From the NCBI GenBank assembly GCA_003154555.1, contig PMDT01000120.1:1-5471 (forward strand): a DNA stretch of 5,471 nt, read 5' to 3'. Each line of letters starts with the position of its first letter. The stretch's first letter is position 1. The notes under the pieces were generated by a model. It had not been told where the DNA came from, did not search any database, and worked only from the letters and a program-made list of their open reading frames with translations. This document shows, in pieces, positions 1 to 5,471 of the stretch. The translations under genes and the position numbers were made by a program. This DNA comes from Spirochaetaceae bacterium. Its GTDB lineage: Bacteria > Spirochaetota > Spirochaetia > SZUA-6 > Fen-1364.

Positions 1-472
1 CGAGGATCGAGCCGACGAAGCGCGAACCGTACAGGTTGGAATGATCGAACCGCGTGCGCACGGCGCGGATGCCAAGGAAATTGCACTGCACGATCTCGGA
101 TTCGGCGAATATGCAGTCCACGAGCTCGCAGCCGGCGAAAACAGAATTCAGGTAGTTCCCGCCCGTCGCGTCGCAGGACTCGAACGTGGCGCGGTCCAGG
201 AACGAGAGATGGATCTGGGCGCCGCGGAGGGCCACGCGCGCCAGGGTGGCCGCCGTCAATCGGCACCCGTGCATCTGCACCCCGGAGAGGTCCATGTCCT
301 CGATATGCGCGCCCGCGAGATCCAGATCCCGCAGGACAATCCCGGCGGCACCCGGCTGGAGGAGACTCCGCACATGGGCCGCGGCCGAGGGGTGGTGCAC
401 GACGCATGTTCCTGCACCTGAAAGAGCGGGTCGACCGCATCCCTGCACCGCGCATGATCGGGGAACGAACAT
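1..472 (-). CDS. Pentapeptide-repeat protein with Cys/His-rich N-terminal head (3' part outside window)
   Basis: This reading frame stays open from an ATG at 472 to the left edge, giving 157 residues without a stop; the C-terminus lies outside the window. From about residue 47 it is a textbook pentapeptide repeat. A hydrophobic residue (L, I, M, F or Y) recurs every fifth position from L52 to L157 (L52, I57, L62, M67, L72, L77, L82, I87, L92, F97, Y107, F112 and so on), broken only by alanine at 102 and 137. Such proteins fold as a right-handed quadrilateral beta-helix. The first 27 residues hold C7, C12, C23, H26 and H27, which could bind a metal. No signal peptide or membrane segment is visible. 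In-frame ATGs at 496 and 490 are alternative starts; 472 is preferred because a promoter-like -10 box lies across 480-485. Family assignment is firm. The function is unknown, since pentapeptide proteins range from topoisomerase protectors to adaptors. Confidence 0.85.
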   Translation of the reverse strand, partial: MFVPRSCAVQGCGRPALSGAGTCVVHHPSAAAHVRSLLQPGAAGIVLRDLDLAGAHIEDMDLSGVQMHGCRLTAATLARVALRGAQIHLSFLDRATFESCDATGGNYLNSVFAGCELVDCIFAESEIVQCNFLGIRAVRTRFDHSNLYGSRFVGSIL

Positions 473-479
473 GATGCCA

Positions 480-508
480 AGATTACCCATTCGCATCCGC
501 CGGCGCAA
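480..508 (-). promoter_or_regulatory. Candidate sigma-70-like promoter for the pentapeptide gene
   Basis: On the minus strand TTGCGC (508-503) is followed after exactly 17 bp by TAATCT (485-480). The -10 box ends 7 nt before the ATG at 472, so transcription would start at or next to that codon. Each box matches only 3 of 6 consensus bases, so this is weak alone. It gains some weight from the same geometry at two other genes in the window. Confidence 0.35.
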
Positions 509-543
509 GGCCGGGCAGGAATTGACGGCCTTCACGGTTACCC

Positions 544-572
544 TTGTCGCCCCGGTAGTGTTGGTATATCCT
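544..572 (+). promoter_or_regulatory. Candidate sigma-70-like promoter for the zinc-ribbon/murI/rsgA/mutS2 operon
   Basis: TTGTCG (544-549) is followed after 17 bp by TATCCT (567-572), each matching 4 of 6 consensus bases. The -10 box ends 8 nt before the ATG at 581. An overlapping alternative is an extended -10, TG at 562-563 plus TATATC at 565-570. Either would place the transcript start at or within about 4 nt of the start codon, and no Shine-Dalgarno sequence is present. Confidence 0.45.
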
Positions 573-580
573 GTCACCCG

Positions 581-883
581 ATGTACGCCTGCCACTTCTG
601 CGGGACGGAGGTCAAGAATCCTCGCGAGGTTTTCAGGAACTCGACCTGCCCCTCCTGTCAAAAAGATCTCAAGATCTGCCTCAACTGCCGGTTTTACAGC
701 CCCGGCGCCCACTGGGATTGCGGCGAAACCATCGACGAGCAGGTAAAAGACAAGGACCGCGCGAACTTCTGTACATTCTTTTCATTCCGCACGGAGGCGC
801 CTGGAACAAAGCCGGCGCAGCAACCGGATGCACGGCAGCAGGCAAGACGAAAAATCGACAAGCTGTTCGGCGATGACTCCTGA
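581..883 (+). CDS. Small double zinc-ribbon-like protein of unknown function
   Basis: This 100-residue protein is not one I can name. It has eight cysteines in four groups: C4-x2-C7, C23-x2-C26, C33-x2-C36, then C47 and C64. That fits two zinc sites, the first a classical zinc ribbon and the second a tighter Cys4 knot. Between them lies a stretch rich in aromatic and charged residues (CRFYSPGAHWDC, residues 36-47), then ETIDEQVKDKDRANFC (49-64), which reads like a conserved interaction surface. The tail from about residue 70 is polar, Q/A/P/K-rich and probably disordered. There is no signal peptide or membrane segment, so it is probably cytoplasmic. No other sensible in-frame start lies just upstream. 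Its last 11 nt overlap murI, so it heads the murI-rsgA-mutS2 operon. A nucleic-acid or ribosome-linked role is possible from the fold and neighbours but is only inference. Confidence 0.82.
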   Translation: MYACHFCGTEVKNPREVFRNSTCPSCQKDLKICLNCRFYSPGAHWDCGETIDEQVKDKDRANFCTFFSFRTEAPGTKPAQQPDARQQARRKIDKLFGDDS

Positions 884-1664
884 GACGATCGGTTTTCTTG
901 ATTCCGGCATCGGCGGTCTTCCGTACCTGGCGCATCTTCGCACGCGCCTGGGTGGCGGCCGTTTCGTCTATGCGGCAGATCGCGCGAATTTCCCTTACGG
1001 GGAAAAGACCCGGGAACAGGTTCTTTCCGCAACCCTTTCCGTCGCCGAACGGTTCATCGCGAGGGAGAATCCCCGGCTGATCGTCGTGGCGTGCAACACG
1101 ATGTCTGTCATCGCTCTGGCAGCTCTCCGTGAGCGCTTTTCGCTGCCCTTCGTCGGCGTCGTGCCGGCTGTTAAACCGGCCGCCGCGCTTTCGCGCAGAC
1201 GCCGTGTGGGAGTGCTTGCGACTCGGCAGACCGTCGAAGGAGAGTACATGCGGGAGCTTATCGAGCGCCACGCCAATGGCTGCGCCGTCGTCAGCCTCTC
1301 ATCGGGACGCCTCGTGGAGTTCGTCGAGAGGGAGCTATCCGTCGCATCCAATGAAGTGCGCACAGAGAGGGTGCGCGCGGAAGTGGAACGATTCCGCTCC
1401 GAACGCATCGACGCGCTGGTGCTCGGCTGCACGCATTTTCTCCATCTCGAGAAGGAGTTCCGCGTGCTTCTGGAAGCGGAAGCGATAGCGCTTGTCGATT
1501 CCCGCGACGGGGTCTCGCGCCAGGTCATGCGTCTCCTGCCCCAGGATGCCGGCGCGCGCAACGGCGCGCCGGACCTGATGTATCTCACCGGCCCCGAGCC
1601 GCTGGAAGAGCGCTATCTCTGGTTTGCCGCACAATTCGGCCTGCAGCCTGCAGGCACCCTTTAG
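873..1664 (+). CDS. murI: Glutamate racemase
   Basis: This 263-residue enzyme interconverts L- and D-glutamate without a cofactor and supplies D-glutamate for peptidoglycan precursors in the cytoplasm. The N-terminal substrate loop DSGIGG is at residues 10-15, followed by D36 and PYG at 41-43. The two catalytic cysteines both sit in their expected motifs: C74 in ACNTMS and C186 in GCTHF, with the supporting N75, T76, T187 and H188. The GVVPAVKPA segment (95-103) and the LAT-x2-T segment near residue 115-120 are also typical. Length is normal for the family. The frame can be extended to an ATG at 828, but the start at 873 puts the conserved DSG loop at the usual distance from the N-terminus. 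It has no clear Shine-Dalgarno sequence; the 11-nt overlap with the preceding gene suggests translational coupling. The operon holds no other cell-wall gene in this window. Confidence 0.95.
   Translation: MTPETIGFLDSGIGGLPYLAHLRTRLGGGRFVYAADRANFPYGEKTREQVLSATLSVAERFIARENPRLIVVACNTMSVIALAALRERFSLPFVGVVPAVKPAAALSRRRRVGVLATRQTVEGEYMRELIERHANGCAVVSLSSGRLVEFVERELSVASNEVRTERVRAEVERFRSERIDALVLGCTHFLHLEKEFRVLLEAEAIALVDSRDGVSRQVMRLLPQDAGARNGAPDLMYLTGPEPLEERYLWFAAQFGLQPAGTL
1549..1572. repeat. Perfect 9-bp GC-only inverted repeat inside murI
   Basis: CCGGCGCGC (1549-1557) pairs exactly with GCGCGCCGG (1564-1572) across a 6-nt loop. In RNA this would be a very stable hairpin. It encodes a loop-like, poorly constrained stretch of MurI (around DAGARNGAP). 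No T-run follows, so it is not a standard intrinsic terminator. It may simply reflect high GC and alternating G/C codons. Confidence 0.5.
1639..1655. repeat. 17-bp perfect palindrome at the end of murI
   Basis: GCCTGCAG (1639-1646) and CTGCAGGC (1648-1655) are exact reverse complements around one central base. The element lies 15 nt before the rsgA start and just before the murI stop. It could be a protein-binding palindrome or a short-loop RNA hairpin affecting rsgA initiation. It could also be a codon accident. Confidence 0.5.
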
Positions 1665-1670
1665 GAACGC

Positions 1671-2624
1671 ATGGCGTCGACAATAACCGGTGAGGTGCTT
1701 TTCGGCATCAACTCCATCTACACTGTTGCGTCCGGCGGCCTTCGCTACCAGTGTCGCATCAAGGGCAAGAAGGTCCGCGAGAATGCGCGCAGCTACAATC
1801 CTATCGCCCCCGGCGACCAGGTGGAGCTGGTCCCCGACGACTACCACCCCCAGGAGGCGATGATAAGCGCCGTCCTTCCGCGACGCACGCGCCTTGTGCG
1901 CTGGAACAAGAAAGGCCGGGCGCCCCAGGTACTTGCCGCGAACGCGGATATCGCGGTGTGCGTCACGAGCCCCGCATCTCCGCCTTTTCGGCCGCGTTTC
2001 ATCGATCGGCTGATCGTCGCCGCGGAAACCGGGGGGCTTGTGCCCGTCGTGGTCCTCAACAAAAACGATCTCTGCCCATCGGCCGACGTGACGGAACGGC
2101 TTGCCCATTACCGCGGCATGGGATATCGAACCCTTGCCTGCTCGGCGCTGACCGGAGAAGGCCTGGGTGAGCTCGTCGATCTCCTCACGCGGCAGCTTGC
2201 GGTGTTCGTCGGACAGTCGGGCGTCGGAAAATCGTCACTGCTGAATGCGCTTTGTCCCGGCGCTGCGATGCGCGTGGGCGCGCTTTCAGAAAAACACGAC
2301 CGGGGGAACCACACGACCATCGTGTCGATCCTGCTGGAGATGAACGACGGGCTTCGCGTGATCGACACGCCGGGCATTCGTGAGTTGGAGCTCGCCGACG
2401 TGCTTCCGGACGAGATCGGTTTTCACTTCCGCGATTTCGCCCCCTTCATGCAGGCGTGCTCCTTTCAGCCCTGCCTCCACGACGGATCGCCCCAGTGCGC
2501 GGTTGCCGCGGCAGTGGACGCGGGTGAAATACATCCCGACCGCTATGAGAGTTACCTGCGCATCCTCCAGGAGCTCCGTGAATCGCGAAAAGGCATGTAT
2601 GGGAGAATATTCCGCGATGGATGA
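1671..2624 (+). CDS. rsgA: Ribosome small-subunit biogenesis GTPase RsgA
   Basis: RsgA (YjeQ/YloQ) is a circularly permuted GTPase that binds the 30S subunit late in its maturation and hydrolyses GTP to leave it. All parts are visible in this 317-residue protein. Residues 1 to about 70 form the N-terminal OB-fold. The permuted G motifs follow in the order G4 NKND (130-133), G5 SAL (158-160), G1 GQSGVGKSS (181-189), G2 region with T215 and T216 after the GN at 212-213, and G3 DTPG (232-235). A C-terminal zinc site is complete: C263-x4-C268-x-H270-x5-C276. Length is normal. AGGAA at 1663-1667 lies close before the ATG and overlaps the murI stop; the gap between the genes is 6 nt. The 3' end overlaps mutS2 by 8 nt. 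Both contacts point to coupled expression. The assignment is secure. Confidence 0.96.
   Translation: MASTITGEVLFGINSIYTVASGGLRYQCRIKGKKVRENARSYNPIAPGDQVELVPDDYHPQEAMISAVLPRRTRLVRWNKKGRAPQVLAANADIAVCVTSPASPPFRPRFIDRLIVAAETGGLVPVVVLNKNDLCPSADVTERLAHYRGMGYRTLACSALTGEGLGELVDLLTRQLAVFVGQSGVGKSSLLNALCPGAAMRVGALSEKHDRGNHTTIVSILLEMNDGLRVIDTPGIRELELADVLPDEIGFHFRDFAPFMQACSFQPCLHDGSPQCAVAAAVDAGEIHPDRYESYLRILQELRESRKGMYGRIFRDG
2601..2607 (+). promoter_or_regulatory. Ribosome binding site deciding the mutS2 start
   Basis: GGGAGAA lies 9 nt before the ATG at 2617, inside the end of rsgA. The only near competitor is the ATG at 2599, with AAAAGG (2587-2592) ahead of it. The 2617 start gives an N-terminus (MDEHTLELLEF) of the usual MutS2 type and is preferred. 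Confidence 0.5.
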
Positions 2625-4953
2625 GCACACACTCGAGCTGCTCGAATTCTCGAAGATTCTCGACGAGCTTGCATCGCTCTGTGCGAGCCCCGAGGGAGCA
2701 GCGCTCCTTCGCGGCCAGCCCGTCATGACCGACCAGGGTCTCATCGAGCAGCGAATCTCTCTCGCCCTGGAGTTCCGCGCGGTCCTCGAATCCGGCGCGT
2801 CGGTGCCCGGATTCGATTTTCTCGACATCGACGAGGTGACGCCCCGCCTGGGAAAGCAGGGGCTGCAGCTCGAAGGAGAAGAGCTGGCCGCCGTGGGCCG
2901 CTGGATACTCTCGGGGCTGAAGATGAAGAGGCTGATCGAAAACGCTTCTCCCCGCAGCGTCCTGGGAAGCATGGCGGCGGAGATCCCTGACCTGAGTCCC
3001 CTGTCGAAACGCATCTTCCGCGTCGTTGACCACGATGGGCAACTCCGCGAAAAGCAGCTTCCCGAGCTGGCAGCGATCCGCGACCGCATCCGCAGGCACC
3101 GCGAAGACGCCGACAGGTCCGTGCGCGGCCTCCTGGAGGAAAATGCGTACCGCGGGTACTGGCAAACCGCCTTGCCGACGCAGCGCGACGGGCGCGTGGT
3201 GCTCCCTCTGAAGGCCCAGTACAAGGGAAGGGTCAAAGGGATTGTGCACGAGATGTCATCCAGCGGGTCGACGCTTTTCATAGAGCCGCTGGAAGTGGTG
3301 GAAAAGAACAACGCCATCGTGCAGGAGGAGAGTCTCTACCGGCTGGAGATGCGGCGCATCCTTCGCGAGCTCACGGCCGAGGTGTCCTCACGCGCGACCG
3401 AGCTTGACCGGCTCGTGTCCAGCGTGGCATTCCTCGATACGCTGATGGCGCGCGCCCGCTACGCCCTCCAGCACCGATGCCGGCGCGTTGAGATCGGCGG
3501 TCAGAGTATCGCGCTGCGCGAAGCGCGGCATCCGCTCCTTGGCGCCGCGGTCGTGCCCGTGTCGATCTTACTCGCGCGCGATCTGCGCGTGCTCATCATC
3601 ACGGGCCCCAATACCGGCGGCAAGACCGTGAGCCTGAAAACAGTGGGGCTTCTGGCGCTGATGAACCAGTTCGGCATGGAGGTGCCGTCCGGGGAGGGAT
3701 CGGAGCTGCCGATATTCGACGCGGTGCTCGCCGATATCGGCGACGAGCAGTCCATCGAGCAGTCTCTTTCCACCTTTTCAGGACACGTGAAAAACCTCGC
3801 CGCGATCGTGAAACAGGCAGGCCCGCATTCCCTTGTGCTCCTGGACGAGCTGGGCGCCGGCACCGATCCGCAGGAGGGCGTGGCTCTCGCAATGGCGCTT
3901 CTTGACCACTTCATGGCGCGGGGATGCGTTGTCATGGCAACGACTCACCACGGGATCCTCAAGAACTACGGGGCCACCCGGCCGGGCGCGCAGAATGCCT
4001 CCATGGGATTCGATCCGGAAAGCTTTGCCCCGACCTACCGCATCCAGATGGGTGTCCCGGGAGAGAGCCACGCGTTGGAGATCGCCCGCAGGAACGGCAT
4101 GCCGGAGAATGTCCTTGAGAGCGCCTTTTCCTATCTCGATGACGAGCGGACCGACATCTCGAAGCTCGTGTCGCACCTCGCCGAGCGGCATCAGCGGCTC
4201 TCCCAGGCGGAAGAGGAGCATGCCGAGCGTGAAAGCGAGCTGCGGGAGAAAAGACGCACGACCGATCTGAAAGAGCTTACGCTGCGGCAGAAGGAGCTCG
4301 ATCTGCGCCGGCACGGGCTTCGGGAGCTTCGAGATTTCATCGAGCAGGCCCGCAAGGAATGGGATTCGATGAAGGACAGCCCTTCCGCGCCTCGCAGCCC
4401 CGAGTTCGGGGCGCTTGCGGCAGGCATCCAGGCGCGCATGGAGCAGGAAGAGCAAAGGATCATAGAAGAGCGTGATTCCCTGGCGCCCGCTGCCACCTTC
4501 GTTGTCCAGGAAGGCATGGAGGTCGTCATCGCGCGCACGGGCAGGAGGGGCAGGGTGCTCAGGCGGGACAAGGGCCCCCGGTGGATCGTGGAGACGGAAA
4601 CGCTGCGTCTTTCCATGCTTCCCGGAGAGCTTCGTCCCGCGCCCGTGATGCCCGAGCAGGAATCGGGAGTCACGGTGAGCTACGCCTCCATGGGGTCGAC
4701 CGATACGCCCGCACTCGAGCTGTACCTTATCGGGCTTCGCGTGGAAGAGGCGATGCAGAAAGTGGAGAAGCAGATCGACAACGCCCTGGTTCACGGCCTG
4801 CGCGTCTTCAGCATCGTGCACGGCAAAGGGGAGGGGAAGCTCCGCACGGCCGTGCACGCATATCTGCGCTCCCTGCCGCTGGTGGAAGATTTCCGGTTTT
4901 CGCTGCCTGAGGAAGGGGGATTCGGCAAGACGATCGTCACGCTGAAGATGTAG
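2617..4953 (+). CDS. mutS2: MutS2 family ATPase with C-terminal Smr domain
   Basis: This 778-residue protein has normal MutS2 length and lacks the mismatch-recognition domain of MutS. The N-terminal half is the lever/clamp core. The ABC-type ATPase follows: Walker A GPNTGGKT (330-337), a conserved STFSGH segment, Walker B VLLDELGAG with D410 and E411, and TTHH (442-445). About residues 512-625 are a charged coiled coil rich in E, R, K and L. A KOW-like basic stretch follows, then the Smr domain from about 697 to the end. The family suppresses homologous recombination in some bacteria; in Bacillus subtilis it binds collided ribosomes and helps split them. Position directly after rsgA, with an 8-nt overlap, fits either role. 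One oddity: the Smr LDLRG signature reads LYLIG (702-706), so the usual Asp and Arg are absent, while HGKGEG (735-740) is kept. The frame opens further upstream to 2380, but that part overlaps rsgA and is not family-like. Confidence 0.95.
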   Translation: MDEHTLELLEFSKILDELASLCASPEGAALLRGQPVMTDQGLIEQRISLALEFRAVLESGASVPGFDFLDIDEVTPRLGKQGLQLEGEELAAVGRWILSGLKMKRLIENASPRSVLGSMAAEIPDLSPLSKRIFRVVDHDGQLREKQLPELAAIRDRIRRHREDADRSVRGLLEENAYRGYWQTALPTQRDGRVVLPLKAQYKGRVKGIVHEMSSSGSTLFIEPLEVVEKNNAIVQEESLYRLEMRRILRELTAEVSSRATELDRLVSSVAFLDTLMARARYALQHRCRRVEIGGQSIALREARHPLLGAAVVPVSILLARDLRVLIITGPNTGGKTVSLKTVGLLALMNQFGMEVPSGEGSELPIFDAVLADIGDEQSIEQSLSTFSGHVKNLAAIVKQAGPHSLVLLDELGAGTDPQEGVALAMALLDHFMARGCVVMATTHHGILKNYGATRPGAQNASMGFDPESFAPTYRIQMGVPGESHALEIARRNGMPENVLESAFSYLDDERTDISKLVSHLAERHQRLSQAEEEHAERESELREKRRTTDLKELTLRQKELDLRRHGLRELRDFIEQARKEWDSMKDSPSAPRSPEFGALAAGIQARMEQEEQRIIEERDSLAPAATFVVQEGMEVVIARTGRRGRVLRRDKGPRWIVETETLRLSMLPGELRPAPVMPEQESGVTVSYASMGSTDTPALELYLIGLRVEEAMQKVEKQIDNALVHGLRVFSIVHGKGEGKLRTAVHAYLRSLPLVEDFRFSLPEEGGFGKTIVTLKM

Positions 4954-4963
4954 GGGGCGTCGA

Positions 4964-4996
4964 ACGGCCCGCGCATTTTCGCGGCGCACCGGCCGT
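4964..4996. repeat. Nested inverted repeat after mutS2, possible weak terminator
   Basis: ACGGCC (4964-4969) pairs with GGCCGT (4991-4996). Inside it CCGCG (4969-4973) pairs with CGCGG (4980-4984) around a CATTTT loop. It sits 10 nt after the mutS2 stop and just before the next promoter, where a transcript end is expected. There is no T-run, so a classical intrinsic terminator is not shown. Confidence 0.35.
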
Positions 4997-5000
4997 CAGC

Positions 5001-5029
5001 TTGCCATCCCCTGTGCCTGACGATAGTAT
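5001..5029 (+). promoter_or_regulatory. Candidate sigma-70-like promoter for the small membrane gene and uvrA
   Basis: TTGCCA (5001-5006, 5 of 6 consensus) is followed after exactly 17 bp by TAGTAT (5024-5029, 4 of 6). This is the best promoter-like match in the window. The -10 box ends only 6 nt before the ATG at 5036, so the predicted transcript would begin at the start codon. Confidence 0.55.
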
Positions 5030-5035
5030 TGCGCG

Positions 5036-5308
5036 ATGGATTCCGGCGTCTTCGGCCAGGTTTTCTCCTCATGGGAGGTGATCGCGACTTCCCTCATCCT
5101 CATTCTGATGCTTCCCCTCGTTTTTTTCGTTGCCTCGACGAAGGCGCGAAAGAGGAAGCCGGTCCGCCTCTCCCCGCCCCGCTCAAAGGCGAAGCCTGCT
5201 GTTGTCGCGGCGAAGAAAGCAGACGCCGATGAGGAAGTGCCCGCGCCGCGGGAGGGCCGTCCCTCCCGATCGATCGAGCCCCCGGATGAGGCGGAAGACA
5301 GGTCATGA
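5036..5308 (+). CDS. Small single-pass membrane protein of unknown function
   Basis: This 90-residue protein has one hydrophobic segment (about residues 14-33, rich in I, L, V and F), followed at once by a basic cluster KARKRK (36-41). By the positive-inside rule the short N-terminus would face outward and the tail lie in the cytoplasm. The tail (about 42-90) is rich in A, K, P and E, low in hydrophobics and probably disordered; it turns from basic to acidic towards the end. It has no lipobox or signal-peptidase site. An in-frame TAG at 5024 rules out an upstream start, and no Shine-Dalgarno sequence is present. The stop overlaps the uvrA start as ATGA, which supports a real, co-transcribed gene. 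I do not recognise the family. It superficially resembles small one-helix anchors such as YajC, but nothing specific supports that. Confidence 0.68.
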   Translation: MDSGVFGQVFSSWEVIATSLILILMLPLVFFVASTKARKRKPVRLSPPRSKAKPAVVAAKKADADEEVPAPREGRPSRSIEPPDEAEDRS

Positions 5309-5471
5309 AGAATATCGTCATCAAGGGGGCGCGAGAGCACAATCTGAAGAACATCGACCTCGTGATGCCGCGGGACTCGCTCGTGGTCGTCTCGGGGCTC
5401 AGCGGCTCGGGGAAATCTTCCCTTGCCTTCGATACAGTTTTCGCGGAAGGTCAGCGCCGCTACGTGGAATC
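5305..5471 (+). CDS. uvrA: Excinuclease ABC subunit A, N-terminal fragment (3' end outside window)
   Basis: UvrA is the ABC-type ATPase that, as a dimer with UvrB, finds bulky DNA lesions for nucleotide excision repair. Only the first 55 residues plus 2 nt are in the window, but they are diagnostic. [14 protein letters not shown] at residues 6-19 is the conserved N-terminal strand region. GLSGSGKSS (31-39) is the Walker A of the first ATP site, and [17 protein letters not shown] (40-55 and on) is the hallmark sequence that follows it. GGAAG at 5293-5297 lies 7 nt before the ATG, a good ribosome binding site, unlike the preceding gene. The ATGA overlap with the membrane protein implies a shared transcript. 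No LexA-type operator is evident upstream. The gene is cut by the window edge, not truncated biologically as far as can be seen. Confidence 0.96.
   Translation, partial: MKNIVIKGAREHNLKNIDLVMPRDSLVVVSGLSGSGKSSLAFDTVFAEGQRRYVE

Noticed and set aside
41..421. Plus-strand open frame of 126 codons near the left edge
   Set aside because: It lies opposite the pentapeptide gene, whose five-residue periodicity shows the minus strand is the coding one.
522..527. TTGACG as a -35 box for the operon
   Set aside because: It matches the consensus well, but no acceptable -10 box lies 16-18 bp downstream (545-550 reads TGTCGC).
828..872. 5' extension of murI to the ATG at 828
   Set aside because: It adds 15 residues unlike the family and lies within the tail of the preceding gene.
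1335..2108. Minus-strand open frame of 257 codons opposite murI and rsgA
   Set aside because: Shadow of two secure genes; it spans their junction and shows no family features.
2380..2616. 5' extension of the mutS2 frame back to 2380
   Set aside because: It would overlap rsgA by about 245 nt and has no MutS2-like sequence. The start at 2617 has a ribosome binding site and a normal N-terminus.
2286..3317. Long minus-strand open frame (343 codons) opposite rsgA and mutS2
   Set aside because: It runs antisense to two clear conserved genes; its product is low-complexity, rich in S and R, with no recognisable motif. High GC makes such shadow frames common.
3778..4989. Minus-strand open frame of 403 codons opposite mutS2
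   Set aside because: It lies antisense to the well-conserved ATPase and Smr parts of MutS2. The translation has no domain signature.
4964..4996. Calling the inverted repeat a definite rho-independent terminator
   Set aside because: There is no T-run after the stem, and the two stems compete, so only a weak call is justified.
1..5471. Defence system, phage, insertion sequence, CRISPR array or tRNA
   Set aside because: I saw no direct repeat arrays, terminal inverted repeats, transposase or integrase motifs, or tRNA-like cloverleaf. The genes are mostly core housekeeping genes.

Overview
The window is a GC-rich bacterial chromosomal segment (above 60% G+C by eye) carrying mostly core genes. 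The gene content is a small double zinc-ribbon protein, glutamate racemase, RsgA, MutS2, a small membrane protein and UvrA. This mix and the protein style make me lean towards a high-GC spirochaete or a related environmental lineage. That assignment is an inference; there is no rRNA gene or other decisive marker here. Nothing looks like a phage, insertion sequence, CRISPR array or recent transfer.

Layout. Positions 1-472 hold, on the minus strand, the first 157 residues of a pentapeptide-repeat protein with a Cys/His-rich head; its 3' part lies beyond the window. A divergent 108-bp spacer (473-580) separates it from a tight plus-strand run: zinc-ribbon protein (581-883), murI (873-1664), rsgA (1671-2624) and mutS2 (2617-4953). 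Neighbouring genes overlap by 11 nt, are separated by 6 nt, or overlap by 8 nt, so they are very probably one operon. An 82-bp spacer (4954-5035) follows, with an inverted repeat and a good sigma-70-like promoter. It leads into a 90-residue single-pass membrane protein (5036-5308), which overlaps the start of uvrA (5305 to beyond the window end) by an ATGA junction. No stretch over 300 bases lacks a gene.

How the genes fit together. MurI makes D-glutamate for peptidoglycan. RsgA is a GTPase that checks 30S ribosome maturation. MutS2 is an ATPase tied to recombination control and, in Bacillus subtilis, to collided ribosomes. UvrA is the damage sensor of nucleotide excision repair. The run is housekeeping: wall precursor, ribosome quality and DNA maintenance.

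The points most worth a second look are: (1) three promoter-like elements, each with a 17-bp spacer and a -10 box ending 6-8 nt before an ATG that lacks a Shine-Dalgarno sequence, which suggests leaderless mRNAs; (2) the MutS2 Smr domain, whose usual LDLRG signature reads LYLIG; (3) the Cys/His head joined to an unbroken pentapeptide beta-helix; and (4) the unnamed eight-cysteine protein heading the operon. I found no clearly new multi-gene system.
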